Below are positions 26,082-34,783 of a stretch of 64,000 bases of DNA, piece after piece. A program made the translations under genes and the position numbers. Each line of letters opens with the position of its first letter. Within the stretch, counting starts at the first letter, position 1. Origin of the DNA: Microbacterium ureisolvens (lineage in GTDB: Bacteria; Actinomycetota; Actinomycetes; Actinomycetales; Microbacteriaceae); contig NZ_JADIJE010000008.1 in NCBI RefSeq assembly GCF_015278315.1, positions 124,001 through 188,000 of the forward strand. The letters run 5' to 3'. A model generated the notes under the pieces. That model was given only the letters and a program-made list of their open reading frames with translations. It did no database searches and was not told the origin of the DNA.

Positions 26082-26725
26082 TCGGCCTCCTCGCGCAATG
26101 CGGTGATCTGTTCGGTGACGGAGCGCGCCGTCTCTTCGAGTGCGTCCTCGGCGGCGGAGCCGTAGATGAGCACGATGTCGTTGCCGGCATCGGTCGCCAG
26201 CGCGACCGAGATGTTGCCGCTGCGGTCGGGATCCAGGTCGTAACGATCCCACGTGATGCCGTCGATCGTGACCGTGTCCTGCGGGGCCGCCCCCGAGAGC
26301 ACGCGCGCGGGCCAGGACTCTTCGGCGTCGAATCCCTGCGCCACGCGCAGGAAGCCGCGATCGTCCTCGCCTTCCGGCGCGTAGATGACGGTGAACGCCC
26401 GCGCGGAGCCGCTGCCCTCGATGCCGGCGCGGTTCACCACCCAGCCCTCCGACATCTCCGGCGTGATCACGGTGCGTCCTTCGGAGGCCGCGATGCGCTC
26501 GGCGACCGCGGCGACATCGACGGGCTCACGCTCGGGGGCGGAGCCGCGGGGCACTGCGAAGATGATGACCGCCACCACCGCGAGGGTCGCCAGGAGCGCG
26601 GCGATGAGGTTGCGGACGTTCTGGCTCGAGCGGTAGACGCGCGACGACGCGGCCTTGCGGTCGGCGGTCTCCTCGGGCGTCTCGGGCCGGCCGAGTTCGG
26701 CGACGATGCGGGGTTCGCGAGCCAT
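26078..26725 (-). CDS. DUF4245 family membrane protein
   Basis: A 215-residue bitopic protein: a charged N-terminus, one membrane helix near residues 40-60, and an extracytoplasmic alpha/beta domain with ITWDRYDLDPD and NDIVLIYGSA segments. Function unknown. Orthologues sit near fum and glpX in mycobacteria (Rv1100), consistent with this neighbourhood. The start codon base at 26725 is shared with the end of xseB. Confidence 0.82.
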   Translation of the reverse strand: MAREPRIVAELGRPETPEETADRKAASSRVYRSSQNVRNLIAALLATLAVVAVIIFAVPRGSAPEREPVDVAAVAERIAASEGRTVITPEMSEGWVVNRAGIEGSGSARAFTVIYAPEGEDDRGFLRVAQGFDAEESWPARVLSGAAPQDTVTIDGITWDRYDLDPDRSGNISVALATDAGNDIVLIYGSAAEDALEETARSVTEQITALREEAE

Positions 26726-26982
26726 CAGAGCACCCCGTCCTCGCGCGTATGCCCGTCGCCGCGATCGGCCGACGTGCGCGCGGCCTCGAGCCGGCGCTTG
26801 GCGCCGAGCAGCCACTCCTCGCAGCGTGCGGCCAGCGCCTCGCCGCGCTCCCACAGGGCGAGGGAGTGCTCGAGGGTGGGTGCGCCCTGCTCGAGTTCGG
26901 CGACCACGCGGACCAGCTCGTCGCGCGCCTGCTCGAACGAGAGGGTCGCGACGTCGCTCTGGGCGCCGCTGGGCTCGGTCAT
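26725..26982 (-). CDS. xseB: Exodeoxyribonuclease VII small subunit
   Basis: An 85-residue helical subunit that binds XseA to form the single-strand DNA exonuclease. The core SFEQARDELVRVVAELEQG followed by LEHSLALWERGEALAARC is diagnostic. It starts 10 bp after the xseA stop, but it has its own predicted leaderless promoter (TAGACT 6 nt before the ATG), so it could be expressed apart from xseA. Confidence 0.93.
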   Translation of the reverse strand: MTEPSGAQSDVATLSFEQARDELVRVVAELEQGAPTLEHSLALWERGEALAARCEEWLLGAKRRLEAARTSADRGDGHTREDGVL

Positions 26983-26988
26983 GGTCCC

Positions 26989-26994
26989 AGTCTA
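26989..26994 (-). promoter_or_regulatory. -10 element, leaderless xseB
   Basis: TAGACT on the minus strand overlaps the xseA stop region and lies 6 nt before the xseB ATG. Confidence 0.55.
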
Positions 26995-28323
26995 GTTCGG
27001 CGCGGGCGAGGCCCCGTCCTCACCGGGCCCCGCCGCATGCGGCGGCACGCGACCTTCGGATACCTCCCCGTCGGAGTGCGCGGCGAACGATCCGCGGCCG
27101 ACCGTGACGACGACGGGGGTGGATGCCGGTGCCTGCGCGGCGTCGCGGACGATGACGCCGTCGGCGAGGTGGGCGATGGCGTAGCCGCGGGCGAGCGTCG
27201 AGGCGGGGGAGAGCGCGCGCAGGGTGGCACGCAGCTCGGCGGTGCGGCGGTCGTGGGTCTGCAGTGCGCGGTCGACGCGGTCCCGGCCGCGCGCGGCCAG
27301 CAGTTCCACCTCGTGCGCGCGCGCGGTCAGCAGCGTGTCGGGGGTGCGCAGCACCGGGCGCGACCGCAGCTGCTCCAGCTGTGCGATGTCGTGGGTCAGG
27401 CGCTGCGTCAGGCGCGAGGTCAGCCGCGCGCGCAGCTGCGCCACGAGCGCCCGCTGCTCGGCGACGTCGGGCACCACGCGCTTGGCCGCGTCGGTCGGTG
27501 TGGACGCCCGGCGGTCGGCCACATCGTCCAGGAGCGGGTGGTCGTTCTCGTGGCCGATCGCGCTGACGACGGGGGTGGATGCCGCGGCGACGGCGCGGAC
27601 GAGGCGCTCGTCGCTGAATCCCAGCAGGGTCTGCGGGTCGCCGCCGCCGCGCGCGATGATGATGACATCGATGTCGGGTGCCGCGTCCAGCGCCTTGAGC
27701 GCCGCGATCGTCTCGGGCACGCAGCGTTCGCCCTGCACGGCGGCGTACTTCGTCACGAACTTCACCTGCGGCCAGCGCAGCTCGGCGTTGCGGTGCACGT
27801 CCTTCTCGGCATCCGAGTTCTCGCCGGTGATGAGGCCGATGAGGTGCGGCAGGAACGGAAGCGGCTTCTTGCGTGACGGATCGAACAGGCCCTCCGACCG
27901 CAGCTGCACCCGAAGACGCTCCAGCCGCTCGAGCTGGTCGCCGAGCCCGACGTGGCGCATCGCCGAGACCGAGAAGCTGAAATCGCCGTTCTTGACGAAG
28001 TAGTCCGCTTTGACGCACGCGATCACGTGGTCGCCGACCTTGAGGTCGCCGGGCAGACGCTCGCGGGTGGAGGACCAGATGCGGAACGAGATGGTGGCGT
28101 CGGTGGCGAGGTCTTTGAGGCGGCCGAAGACGTTGCCGCCGCGCTGGTTCCACGCCGTGATCTCGCCCTCGACCCACACCGACCCCCACGTCTGCACGAA
28201 GCCGCGGATGGTGTCGTTGAGACGGGCGACGGATGTCGGGGCCTGCGGCGTCGAGTCGCGGGGGCGCACCGAATCGGCGGGCGGCGGCTCGCCGGGGACG
28301 GCGGCCGGCTGGAAACTCGTCAT
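26992..28323 (-). CDS. xseA: Exodeoxyribonuclease VII large subunit
   Basis: Catalytic subunit of ExoVII, which degrades single-stranded DNA from both ends. 443 residues. It has an N-terminal OB fold (about 25-125) with VWVEGEITAWN, and a catalytic domain with ARGGGDPQTLLGF and AIGHENDHPLLDDVADRRAS. The long C-terminal coiled-coil binds XseB. The first 25 residues are a Pro-rich extension. It is divergent from ispH, separated by 75 bp. Confidence 0.95.
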   Translation of the reverse strand: MTSFQPAAVPGEPPPADSVRPRDSTPQAPTSVARLNDTIRGFVQTWGSVWVEGEITAWNQRGGNVFGRLKDLATDATISFRIWSSTRERLPGDLKVGDHVIACVKADYFVKNGDFSFSVSAMRHVGLGDQLERLERLRVQLRSEGLFDPSRKKPLPFLPHLIGLITGENSDAEKDVHRNAELRWPQVKFVTKYAAVQGERCVPETIAALKALDAAPDIDVIIIARGGGDPQTLLGFSDERLVRAVAAASTPVVSAIGHENDHPLLDDVADRRASTPTDAAKRVVPDVAEQRALVAQLRARLTSRLTQRLTHDIAQLEQLRSRPVLRTPDTLLTARAHEVELLAARGRDRVDRALQTHDRRTAELRATLRALSPASTLARGYAIAHLADGVIVRDAAQAPASTPVVVTVGRGSFAAHSDGEVSEGRVPPHAAGPGEDGASPAPN

Positions 28324-28386
28324 TCGGTCCTTTCGTGCCCGAGCGCGGGCGTGTCCGCACCGAGGCTCCGCTCAGCGGGCCGCCCG

Positions 28387-28392
28387 TAGAAT
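28387..28392 (+). promoter_or_regulatory. -10 element, leaderless ispH
   Basis: TAGAAT is 6 nt before the GTG at 28399. The intervening CGAGGA looks purine-rich but is at the wrong distance to act as a ribosome site. Confidence 0.6.
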
Positions 28393-28398
28393 CGAGGA

Positions 28399-29490
28399 GT
28401 GAGCACCAGCACTGTGGGACAGACCCCTGCGAGTCGGCCCCCTGTGAGCATGCCCGTCCCCCGCATCCCGCGGCGGCGCGAACCGCTCCAGGATATCGCC
28501 GGGACCGGACAGAAGCGGGTGCTGCTGGCATCCCCCCGCGGCTATTGCGCGGGTGTGGACCGCGCGGTCATCGCCGTCGAGAAGGCGCTCGAGCGCTATG
28601 GCGCGCCGGTGTATGTGCGCAAGCAGATCGTGCACAACATCCACGTCGTCACCGAGCTCGAGCAGCAGGGCGCGATCTTCGTCGAGGAGGTCGACGAGGT
28701 TCCCGAGGGCGCCCACGTCGTGTTCAGCGCGCACGGGGTGTCGCCGGCCGTCGTGAACGCGGCATCCGATCGGGGTCTCCGCGCGATCGATGCGACGTGT
28801 CCGCTGGTCACGAAGGTGCACCGCGAGGCCGTGCGGTTCGCCCGCGACGACTTCGAGATCCTGCTCATCGGCCACGTCGGCCACGAGGAGGTCGAGGGCA
28901 CCGCCGGTGAGGCGCCCGACCACGTCACGATCGTAAACTCTCCGGACGAGGCCGACACCATCGAGGTGCGCGACCCGTCGAAGGTCGTCTGGCTCTCGCA
29001 GACCACCCTCTCCGTCGACGAGACGATGGAGACGGTGCGGCGCCTGCGCGCGCGGTTCCCGCAGCTGCAGGATCCGCCGTCGGACGACATCTGCTACGCC
29101 ACGCAGAACCGCCAGGTGGCGATCAAGAAGGTCGCCAAGGACGCCGACCTCGTCATCGTGGTCGGCTCGGCCAACTCGTCCAACAGCGTGCGGCTCGTCG
29201 AGGTCGCGCTGGAGTACGGCGCGAAGGCCGCGTACCGCGTCGACTACGCCGACGAGGTCGAGCAGGCGTGGCTCGAGGGCGTCGAGACGGTCGGCGTCAC
29301 CAGCGGCGCCTCCGTTCCGGACGTGCTCGTGCAGCAGGTCCTCGAAGACCTCGCGGCCGCGGGCTACCGCGACGTGGAGGAGGTGCGCACGGCTGAAGAG
29401 GACCTCCAGTTCTCGCTGCCGAAGGAGCTCCGCACGGATGCCGCGGGCAAGCGCGACGACCGCGCCCTCGGCGGCCGGACCCGCGCATGA
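28399..29490 (+). CDS. ispH: 4-hydroxy-3-methylbut-2-enyl diphosphate reductase
   Basis: Last step of the methylerythritol phosphate pathway, giving IPP and DMAPP; a [4Fe-4S] enzyme. 363 residues. The three cluster cysteines are in [26 protein letters not shown] and [10 protein letters not shown]. The conserved FSAHGVSP and [13 protein letters not shown] segments are also present. A 40-residue Pro-rich N-terminal extension precedes the fold; GTG 28399 is favoured by the promoter position, although starts inside the extension are possible. Its stop overlaps the next ATG (ATGA). Confidence 0.96.
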   Translation: MSTSTVGQTPASRPPVSMPVPRIPRRREPLQDIAGTGQKRVLLASPRGYCAGVDRAVIAVEKALERYGAPVYVRKQIVHNIHVVTELEQQGAIFVEEVDEVPEGAHVVFSAHGVSPAVVNAASDRGLRAIDATCPLVTKVHREAVRFARDDFEILLIGHVGHEEVEGTAGEAPDHVTIVNSPDEADTIEVRDPSKVVWLSQTTLSVDETMETVRRLRARFPQLQDPPSDDICYATQNRQVAIKKVAKDADLVIVVGSANSSNSVRLVEVALEYGAKAAYRVDYADEVEQAWLEGVETVGVTSGASVPDVLVQQVLEDLAAAGYRDVEEVRTAEEDLQFSLPKELRTDAAGKRDDRALGGRTRA

Positions 29491-30089
29491 GCGAGGCCTC
29501 CGCCGGTGACGTCGGTCGCGCGGTCACGCCGACGCCGAGCGTCGAGACCGCACGGCCGCGCCCGCAGTACGGCGAGTACGCCACCCCTGAGGAGCAGCGA
29601 GCGCGCATCCAGGAGCCCGCGCCCTGGCAGCTGGAGGCGCTGACGCCGATCATGACGGATGCTCCGGAGCCCGGCATCCCGCAGGCTCCACCTGTCGTCG
29701 AGAAGCGTCAGCGGCCCGTCGACCGCATCGTCACATTCGCGCTCCTCGCGTACGGCCTGGTCAACGTCATCTCGACGGTGCCCGCGTTCCTGGACTACGC
29801 CGCGTACGCGGAGTCGATCCTGGCGACGCTCGGCGTCGAGGCGGAGCTGTCCGATCCTGCCGCCGGAAGGGCGTGGGGCATCGCGGCGGTGCTCGTCCTC
29901 ATCATCGGCTGGTGCGCGACCGCCGCGGTCTCGGTGTGGAGCATGCGGGCCGGGCGTCTGACGTGGTGGATCCCGCTGGTCGGCGGCATCGCGTTCATCT
30001 TCCTCGCGGGCGCCCTGATGGCGATTCCGCTCATGAACGACCCCGCCGTGTGGCAGGCGCTCTTCGAGAGGGCGGGCGGCGCCGGCTGA
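29487..30089 (+). CDS. DUF6264 family membrane protein
   Basis: A 200-residue protein of unknown function. Its first 70 residues are disordered and Pro-rich, with the family's [17 protein letters not shown] motif. Three to four membrane helices follow (roughly 80-100, 125-150 and 160-185). I know this family mainly from Microbacteriaceae, which supports the taxonomic guess. The ATG overlaps the ispH stop by 4 bp, so it is the second gene of the ispH operon. Confidence 0.78.
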   Translation: MSEASAGDVGRAVTPTPSVETARPRPQYGEYATPEEQRARIQEPAPWQLEALTPIMTDAPEPGIPQAPPVVEKRQRPVDRIVTFALLAYGLVNVISTVPAFLDYAAYAESILATLGVEAELSDPAAGRAWGIAAVLVLIIGWCATAAVSVWSMRAGRLTWWIPLVGGIAFIFLAGALMAIPLMNDPAVWQALFERAGGAG

Positions 30090-30171
30090 GCCCGTCGGCG
30101 ACGCGCCGACGCCCGCGCTCGCCGCGGGCGGTGCATACTCGGGAGGACGGCGCGGGGTCGCGCGGATCACC

Positions 30172-30199
30172 TGAACCTCCGGGTGGCGCGTCTCGTGTC
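30172..30199 (+). promoter_or_regulatory. ECF sigma-type promoter (SigL-like) upstream of the sigma factor gene
   Basis: TGAACC at 30172-30177, 16 nt, then CGTGTC at 30194-30199. This matches the mycobacterial SigL promoter consensus as I know it (TGAACC, 16-18 nt, CGTGTC). It would start RNA about 11 nt before the ATG and suggests that the ECF factor drives its own operon. Confidence 0.65.
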
Positions 30200-30217
30200 T
30201 CCTGCGGGAGGTGACGG

Positions 30218-30757
30218 ATGCCGCACGACAGCGTGGAACGCCGCGACAGCGCCGCGAACCGCGACGCCACGCGGCTCGCCGCGCTCTACGACGCCCACGC
30301 GGCACCGGTCTGGCGCTATGTCGTGCACCTCACCGGCGACCGCGCGGGCGCAGACGACATCGTGCAGGAGACCATGCTGCGGGCATGGCGCACCCCTCGG
30401 ATCCTCGAGCAGGACCCGTCGACGACGCGGTCGTGGATGTTCACGGTGGCCCGCCACCTCGTCATCGACGAGGCGCGCAGCGCGCACCGACGTCGTGAGA
30501 TCGATGTCGCCGAGGTTCCCGAGCGGACGACGCCCGATGCCACCGACGCGCTCTTCGAAGCCATCCTCGTGGAGGAGGCGCTCGCCGCACTGACGACGGA
30601 GCATCGCGCCGTCGTCATCCGCGCGTACTACCGAGGACAAACGGTCGCCGAGATGGCCGGCGATCTCGACATTCCGGAGGGCACCGTCAAATCGCGCCTC
30701 CACTATGGGCTCCGCGCCCTCCGGCTCACCCTGCAGGAGAAGGGGGTGACGCGATGA
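30218..30757 (+). CDS. ECF sigma factor (RpoE/SigL type)
   Basis: A 179-residue group 4 sigma factor with region 2 (LYDAHAAPVWRYV, ADDIVQETMLRAW, FTVARHLVIDEARS) and region 4 (LTTEHRAVVIRAYY, TVAEMAGDLDIPEGTVKSRLHYGLRAL). Overlaps its anti-sigma gene by 4 bp (ATGA). GGGAGG at 30206 gives the ribosome site. The upstream promoter matches the SigL consensus, which fits an autoregulated extracytoplasmic-stress or redox circuit like SigL-RslA. Downstream targets are not visible. Confidence 0.92.
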   Translation: MPHDSVERRDSAANRDATRLAALYDAHAAPVWRYVVHLTGDRAGADDIVQETMLRAWRTPRILEQDPSTTRSWMFTVARHLVIDEARSAHRRREIDVAEVPERTTPDATDALFEAILVEEALAALTTEHRAVVIRAYYRGQTVAEMAGDLDIPEGTVKSRLHYGLRALRLTLQEKGVTR

Positions 30758-31452
30758 ACACGGAGCACATCGACTTCGCCGACTGGGATGCGGCGTACGT
30801 CGTGCGCGCGCTCAGCGTCGAGGACCGCCGCAGCTACGAGGCGCACCTTGACGAGTGCGTCCTGTGCCGCGAAGCGATCGGCGAGCTCGCACCCACGCTG
30901 GGCCTGCTGGCGCGCGTCGACCCAGTGCGTGCGGAATCGCTGCTGGAGCCGGCGGTGGGCGCGGGTCCGGCCCAGGGCGCACGCGAGCGCGTCGTAGCGC
31001 GCGGCACGCGGGATGCGCGGCGCCGGCGTCTCCTGGCCTGGGGCGGCGGGTTCGTGGCGGCTGCGACGCTCGCCGTCGTCGTGGGCTTCGCGGTGACCTC
31101 GGCCGTCGACCCTGTCGCCGTCCCCGAGGAGGTCGTGGCGCTGGAGCCGGTGACCGACGTGGCCCTGACGGCGCAGGTCGAGCTGACCGAAGCCCCGTGG
31201 GGAACGCGCATCGAGATGGTGTGCCACTACCCGCCCAGCAGCGACCCGTATTCCGCCGGCCAGGAATGGCCCTATGTGCTCGTGGTCACCTCGACCGACG
31301 GCACGTCGAGCGAGCTGTCGTCGTGGCGTGCGGGTCCGGGAACGACCGCGCGGCTGGATGCCGGCACCGCTCTGGACCGCGATGAGATCGCCTCGATCGA
31401 GGTGCGCGCCGTCTCGGACGGGCGGGTGCTGCTGCGCGGCGAGCCGCGCTGA
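30754..31452 (+). CDS. Anti-sigma factor with zinc-binding (ZAS) motif
   Basis: A 232-residue membrane anti-sigma factor. The N-terminal cytosolic domain carries the H-x3-C-x2-C motif (HLDECVLC, about residues 31-38) of zinc-binding anti-sigma proteins such as RslA and RsrA. One membrane helix follows near residues 95-117, then a beta-rich extracytoplasmic domain with a RskA-like fold. It should sequester the upstream sigma factor until a redox or envelope signal arrives. Confidence 0.9.
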   Translation: MNTEHIDFADWDAAYVVRALSVEDRRSYEAHLDECVLCREAIGELAPTLGLLARVDPVRAESLLEPAVGAGPAQGARERVVARGTRDARRRRLLAWGGGFVAAATLAVVVGFAVTSAVDPVAVPEEVVALEPVTDVALTAQVELTEAPWGTRIEMVCHYPPSSDPYSAGQEWPYVLVVTSTDGTSSELSSWRAGPGTTARLDAGTALDRDEIASIEVRAVSDGRVLLRGEPR

Positions 31453-31528
31453 GTCGTGCGGAAGCGGCGCGCCGTCGGGCCCCCCGGGTGAACCGTGCGA
31501 GGTCGGCTGCTGCCGGGCATGCCGTCGC

Positions 31529-31534
31529 TAGGAT
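31529..31534 (+). promoter_or_regulatory. -10 element, leaderless MOSC gene
   Basis: TAGGAT is 6 nt before the ATG at 31541. Confidence 0.6.
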
Positions 31535-31540
31535 GAGCGG

Positions 31541-32092
31541 ATGCCCCGCCTCGTCGCCGTCTGCGCCGTCCGTCAGCTGCGTCCGGACTCGGGGAGCGTG
31601 GGCGTGACGGCCATCGACAAGGGGCCGGTCGAGGGGGCGGTGCGCATCGGTCCCTACGGCGTGCGCGGCGACGTGCAGGCCAGCCGCAAGCACCACGGCG
31701 GCCTCGACAAGGCGCTCTACGCGTACTCGACGGAGGACGCCGCGTACTGGGAGTCCGAGCTCGGACGTGAGCTCCCGCCCGGCTGGTTCGGCGAGAACCT
31801 GCGTGTTGAGGGCCTCGACGTCAACGCCGCGCGCATCGGCGAGCGGTGGCGCATCGGCGAGCGGGTCGAGGTCGAGGTGACCATGCCCCGCACACCCTGC
31901 GCGACGTTCGCGCGTTGGGTGGGCGGACCGGAGGCCCGAGGCTGGGTGAAGAGGTTCTCGCACGAGCGTCGCCTCGGGCCGTATCTGCGCGTCGTGCGCG
32001 CCGGGCACGTGCAGGCGGGCGACGAGATCGTCGTCGTGCACCGTCCCGAGGATGCGCCGGGGCTCCTCGATCGCTACGCCGACCCCGAGTAG
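31541..32092 (+). CDS. MOSC domain-containing protein
   Basis: A 183-residue beta-strand-rich protein related to the C-terminal domain of molybdenum cofactor sulfurase and to YiiM. KHHGGLDKALYAYS and PPGWFGENLRVEGLD are hallmarks, and the conserved Cys is in PRTPCATFARWVG. Relatives bind sulfur-carrying molybdenum or reduce N-hydroxylated compounds. No molybdenum genes are nearby, so its role is unclear. Confidence 0.9.
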   Translation: MPRLVAVCAVRQLRPDSGSVGVTAIDKGPVEGAVRIGPYGVRGDVQASRKHHGGLDKALYAYSTEDAAYWESELGRELPPGWFGENLRVEGLDVNAARIGERWRIGERVEVEVTMPRTPCATFARWVGGPEARGWVKRFSHERRLGPYLRVVRAGHVQAGDEIVVVHRPEDAPGLLDRYADPE

Positions 32093-32114
32093 ACCGAGCC
32101 ACTCCCTGAGGCGA

Positions 32115-32162
32115 CGGATGCCGCGGCCCGCGCCTCTGGTGAGGCCCGGGTCGCGGCATCCG
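32115..32162. terminator. Long hairpin with GGATGCC/GGCATCC arms between MOSC and fba
   Basis: Outer 11-bp stem (32115-32125 with 32152-32162) enclosing an inner GCCTC/GAGGC stem, between convergent genes. Confidence 0.65.
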
Positions 32163-32177
32163 CTGTTCTCGCTGTCG

Positions 32178-33209
32178 TTACGCGGCGAGGCTCTTGCCGT
32201 GCGAGCCGAGCTGCTGGGTCGCCTCGACCACGCGGGCGGCCATCGCCGACTCGGCGATCTTGCCCCACGCGCGCGGGTCATAGGCCTTCTTGTTGCCCAC
32301 CTCGCCGTCGACCTTGAGCACGCCGTCGTAGTTCTGGAACATGAAGCCGGCGACCGAGCGCGTGAACGCGTACTGCGTGTCGGTGTCGACGTTCATCTTC
32401 ACGACGCCGTTGGCGACCGCCAGCGCGATCTCGCCGTCGGTCGAGCCGCTGCCGCCGTGGAAGACGAGGTCGAGCGGCTTCGGGCCGGTGCCGAACTTCG
32501 AGGCGATGCCCTCCTGGATCTCGCCGAGGAGCTCGGGGCGGAGCTTGACGTTGCCGGGCTTGTAGACGCCGTGGACGTTGCCGAAGGTGAGGGCCGAGAT
32601 GTAGCGGCCGTTCTCGCCGAGACCGAGCGCCTCGACGGCCTTTGTCACGTCGGCGACCGTCGTGTAGAGCGCCTCGTTGGAGCCCTCGTGCTTCACGCCG
32701 TCCTCTTCGCCGCCGACGACGCCGATCTCGACCTCGAGGATCGCGTTGATGTTCTTGAGGCGGGGGAGGAGGTCCTTCGCGATCTCGATGTTCTCATCGA
32801 GCGGCACCGCGGAGCCGTCCCACATGTGCGACTGGAAGATCGGGTTGCGCCCGGCCTTCACCTCTTCCTCGGACGCCTCGATGAGCGGCAGGACGAAGTC
32901 CGCCAGAGCGGGCTTCGGGCAGTGGTCGGTGTGCAGGGCGACCGTGATCGGGTAGTTCTTGGCCACCTCGGTGGCGAACTTCGCGAACGCCAGCGCGCCG
33001 GCGGCCCGCGCCTTGACGGTGTGGCCGGCGAAGTAGTCGGCGCCACCGGTGGTGACCTGGATGATGCCGTCGGATCCTGCCTCGGTGAGGCCCTGCAGGA
33101 CCGCGTTGATCGACTGCGAGCTGGAGACGTTGATGGCGGGATACGCGAAGCCACCGGCCTTCGCGCGGTCCAGCATGTCGGCGTACTGCTCCGGGGTGGC
33201 GACGGGCAT
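32178..33209 (-). CDS. fba: Class II fructose-bisphosphate aldolase
   Basis: Zinc-dependent cleavage of fructose-1,6-bisphosphate in glycolysis, and the reverse in gluconeogenesis. 343 residues. The catalytic and metal ligands lie in ALHTDHCPKPAL, ILEVEIGVVGGEEDG and FHGGSGSTDGEI. AGGAG upstream of the ATG is clear. It is divergent from glpX, the phosphatase that acts on the same sugar phosphate, with a 192-bp shared intergenic region. Confidence 0.96.
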   Translation of the reverse strand: MPVATPEQYADMLDRAKAGGFAYPAINVSSSQSINAVLQGLTEAGSDGIIQVTTGGADYFAGHTVKARAAGALAFAKFATEVAKNYPITVALHTDHCPKPALADFVLPLIEASEEEVKAGRNPIFQSHMWDGSAVPLDENIEIAKDLLPRLKNINAILEVEIGVVGGEEDGVKHEGSNEALYTTVADVTKAVEALGLGENGRYISALTFGNVHGVYKPGNVKLRPELLGEIQEGIASKFGTGPKPLDLVFHGGSGSTDGEIALAVANGVVKMNVDTDTQYAFTRSVAGFMFQNYDGVLKVDGEVGNKKAYDPRAWGKIAESAMAARVVEATQQLGSHGKSLAA

Positions 33210-33327
33210 GAGTGCTCCTCGTGATCGATGCGGGCGTCACCGCAAACTCTACCCAAGCCCCGGTTGAGGCGACCGTCGCCCGGCGGCTCACCTGCCGGGG
33301 AAAACTCGGTCCCTGCACTATCGGAAA

Positions 33328-33372
33328 GAATCGGGATTCCTTCAGTTGCTCCGACGTGAAATTCCGCGGAAT
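33328..33372. promoter_or_regulatory. Two inverted repeats in the fba-glpX intergenic region
   Basis: GAATC-GG-GATTC at 33328-33339 and the perfect 12-bp palindrome ATTCCGCGGAAT at 33361-33372. The second lies 16 bp upstream of the glpX -10, where the -35 element would be. They may be operators for a carbon-flux regulator; the regulator is unknown. Confidence 0.45.
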
Positions 33373-33388
33373 CGGGCGTCAGGCTGGC

Positions 33389-33394
33389 TAGGCT
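33389..33394 (+). promoter_or_regulatory. -10 element, leaderless glpX
   Basis: TAGGCT is 7 nt before the ATG at 33402. Confidence 0.6.
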
Positions 33395-33401
33395 GACCGT
33401 C

Positions 33402-34391
33402 ATGGTGAGCTTGACCGCGGACATGAGTCCCCTCCACCCCGACCGCAACCTCGCGCTGGAACTGGTGCGTGCGACCGAAGCCGCGGCGATCCGCGCCGTT
33501 CCGTTCATCGGCCGTGGCGCCAAGGAGGCTGCCGACGGCGCCGCGGTGGACGCGATGCGGGCGTTCTTCACCACCGTGAACTTCGACGGGACGATCGTCA
33601 TCGGCGAGGGCGAGAAGGACGAGGCGCCCATGCTCTACAACGGCGAGAGGGTCGGCAACGGCCGCGGACCTCGCGCCGACGTGGCGGTCGACCCGATCGA
33701 CGGCACCTCGCTGACCGCCGCCGGGCGCAACAACGCCCTCTCGGTCATCGCCGTCTCGGACCACGGCACGATGCTCGACGCCTCGAGCGTCTTCTACATG
33801 GACAAGCTGGTGACGGGGCCGGCCGGTGTCGGCGTCGTGGACATCCGCCTGCCCATCGGCGAGAACATCCGCCGCCTCGCGAAGGCGCTCGACAAGCCGG
33901 TCGACGAGCTCGTCGTCTCGGTTCTGCATCGCCCGCGCCACGAGCGGCTCATCGAGGAGATCCGCGAGGCGGGCGCCGGCACCCGACTGATGAGCGACGG
34001 CGATGTCGCCGGCGGCATCAACGCCGCCCGCCACAACGCCCGCACCGACATGTGCGTCGGTGTCGGTGGCAGCCCGGAGGGCATCGTGACCGCGTGCGCG
34101 ATCAAGGCGCTCGGCGGGCACATCCAGGGCCGGCTGTGGCCGCGCGACGACGATGAGAAGCAGCGCGGCATCGATGCCGGCCTGCGGCTCGACGACTATG
34201 TGTACGAGGCCGACGATCTGGTCAAGGGCAACAACACGATTTTCGTCGCGACCGGGGTCACCGACGGCGCGCTGGTGGCGGGCGTCCGACGTGAAGGCGG
34301 CTACGTCTACACCGAGAGCGTCGTGCTGCGCGGCGCTTCGGGCACCCTGCGCCGGATCTCGTCGGAGCATCTCGTCTCCAAGTGGCTCTGA
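33402..34391 (+). CDS. glpX: Class II fructose-1,6-bisphosphatase
   Basis: Gluconeogenic phosphatase, the main FBPase type in actinobacteria. 329 residues. Metal-binding and active-site segments are GEGEKDEAPML, ADVAVDPIDGTSL, and the SDGDVAGGI and GVGGSPEGI loops. It is divergent from fba and predicted leaderless. An 8-bp-stem hairpin follows at 34452-34477. Confidence 0.95.
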   Translation: MVSLTADMSPLHPDRNLALELVRATEAAAIRAVPFIGRGAKEAADGAAVDAMRAFFTTVNFDGTIVIGEGEKDEAPMLYNGERVGNGRGPRADVAVDPIDGTSLTAAGRNNALSVIAVSDHGTMLDASSVFYMDKLVTGPAGVGVVDIRLPIGENIRRLAKALDKPVDELVVSVLHRPRHERLIEEIREAGAGTRLMSDGDVAGGINAARHNARTDMCVGVGGSPEGIVTACAIKALGGHIQGRLWPRDDDEKQRGIDAGLRLDDYVYEADDLVKGNNTIFVATGVTDGALVAGVRREGGYVYTESVVLRGASGTLRRISSEHLVSKWL

Positions 34392-34451
34392 GCTCGGGCG
34401 TCCCGCGGCGGCTCCAGCGGGCCGGTGGGGCACGTGCGACACGTGATGCTG

Positions 34452-34477
34452 CCGTGACGGTTTCGTGATCGTCACGG
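34452..34477 (+). terminator. Hairpin downstream of glpX
   Basis: 8-bp stem CCGTGACG/CGTCACGG with a 10-nt loop, about 60 bp after the stop. Confidence 0.45.
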
Positions 34478-34548
34478 CCGCGAACTCTGGCAGAATCGTC
34501 TGTGGTGTCGATGGAGGCACGGAGTGTTTCCGACGCGAGGAGTTGACG

Positions 34549-34758
34549 ATGTCTGCCCAGCCAGCTGAACCGTCGGCCCAGACGGGCGCGCAAGCGGTCG
34601 TCGCCAACGCCATCGACCCTGCCCGACGGCCCGACGTGCTGCTGCGCGTGCGCCGCGACGAGGGCCACGAGATCAGCGCGTGGTGGATGATCGGCGCGTT
34701 CGTCGGCGTCTCGGCGGCCGTGATCGTCCTGCTGAGCTTCGTTCCCGGCGGCGCCTGA
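34549..34758 (+). CDS. Small membrane protein, 69 aa
   Basis: A hydrophilic N-terminal half (Gln/Ala-rich, then basic with RRPDVLLRVRRDEGHE) and one membrane helix near residues 45-66. AGGAG is spaced 6 nt from the ATG, and a CAGAAT -10-like element lies at 34491-34496. No family recognised. Confidence 0.6.
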   Translation: MSAQPAEPSAQTGAQAVVANAIDPARRPDVLLRVRRDEGHEISAWWMIGAFVGVSAAVIVLLSFVPGGA

Positions 34759-34783
34759 CCTCGCGCTGCGGTTCCGCCGGTCG

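Noticed and set aside
31489..31520. A second SigL-like promoter (TGAACC) after the anti-sigma gene
   Set aside because: No CGT-type -10 lies 16-18 nt downstream. The same applies to TGAACC near 19191.
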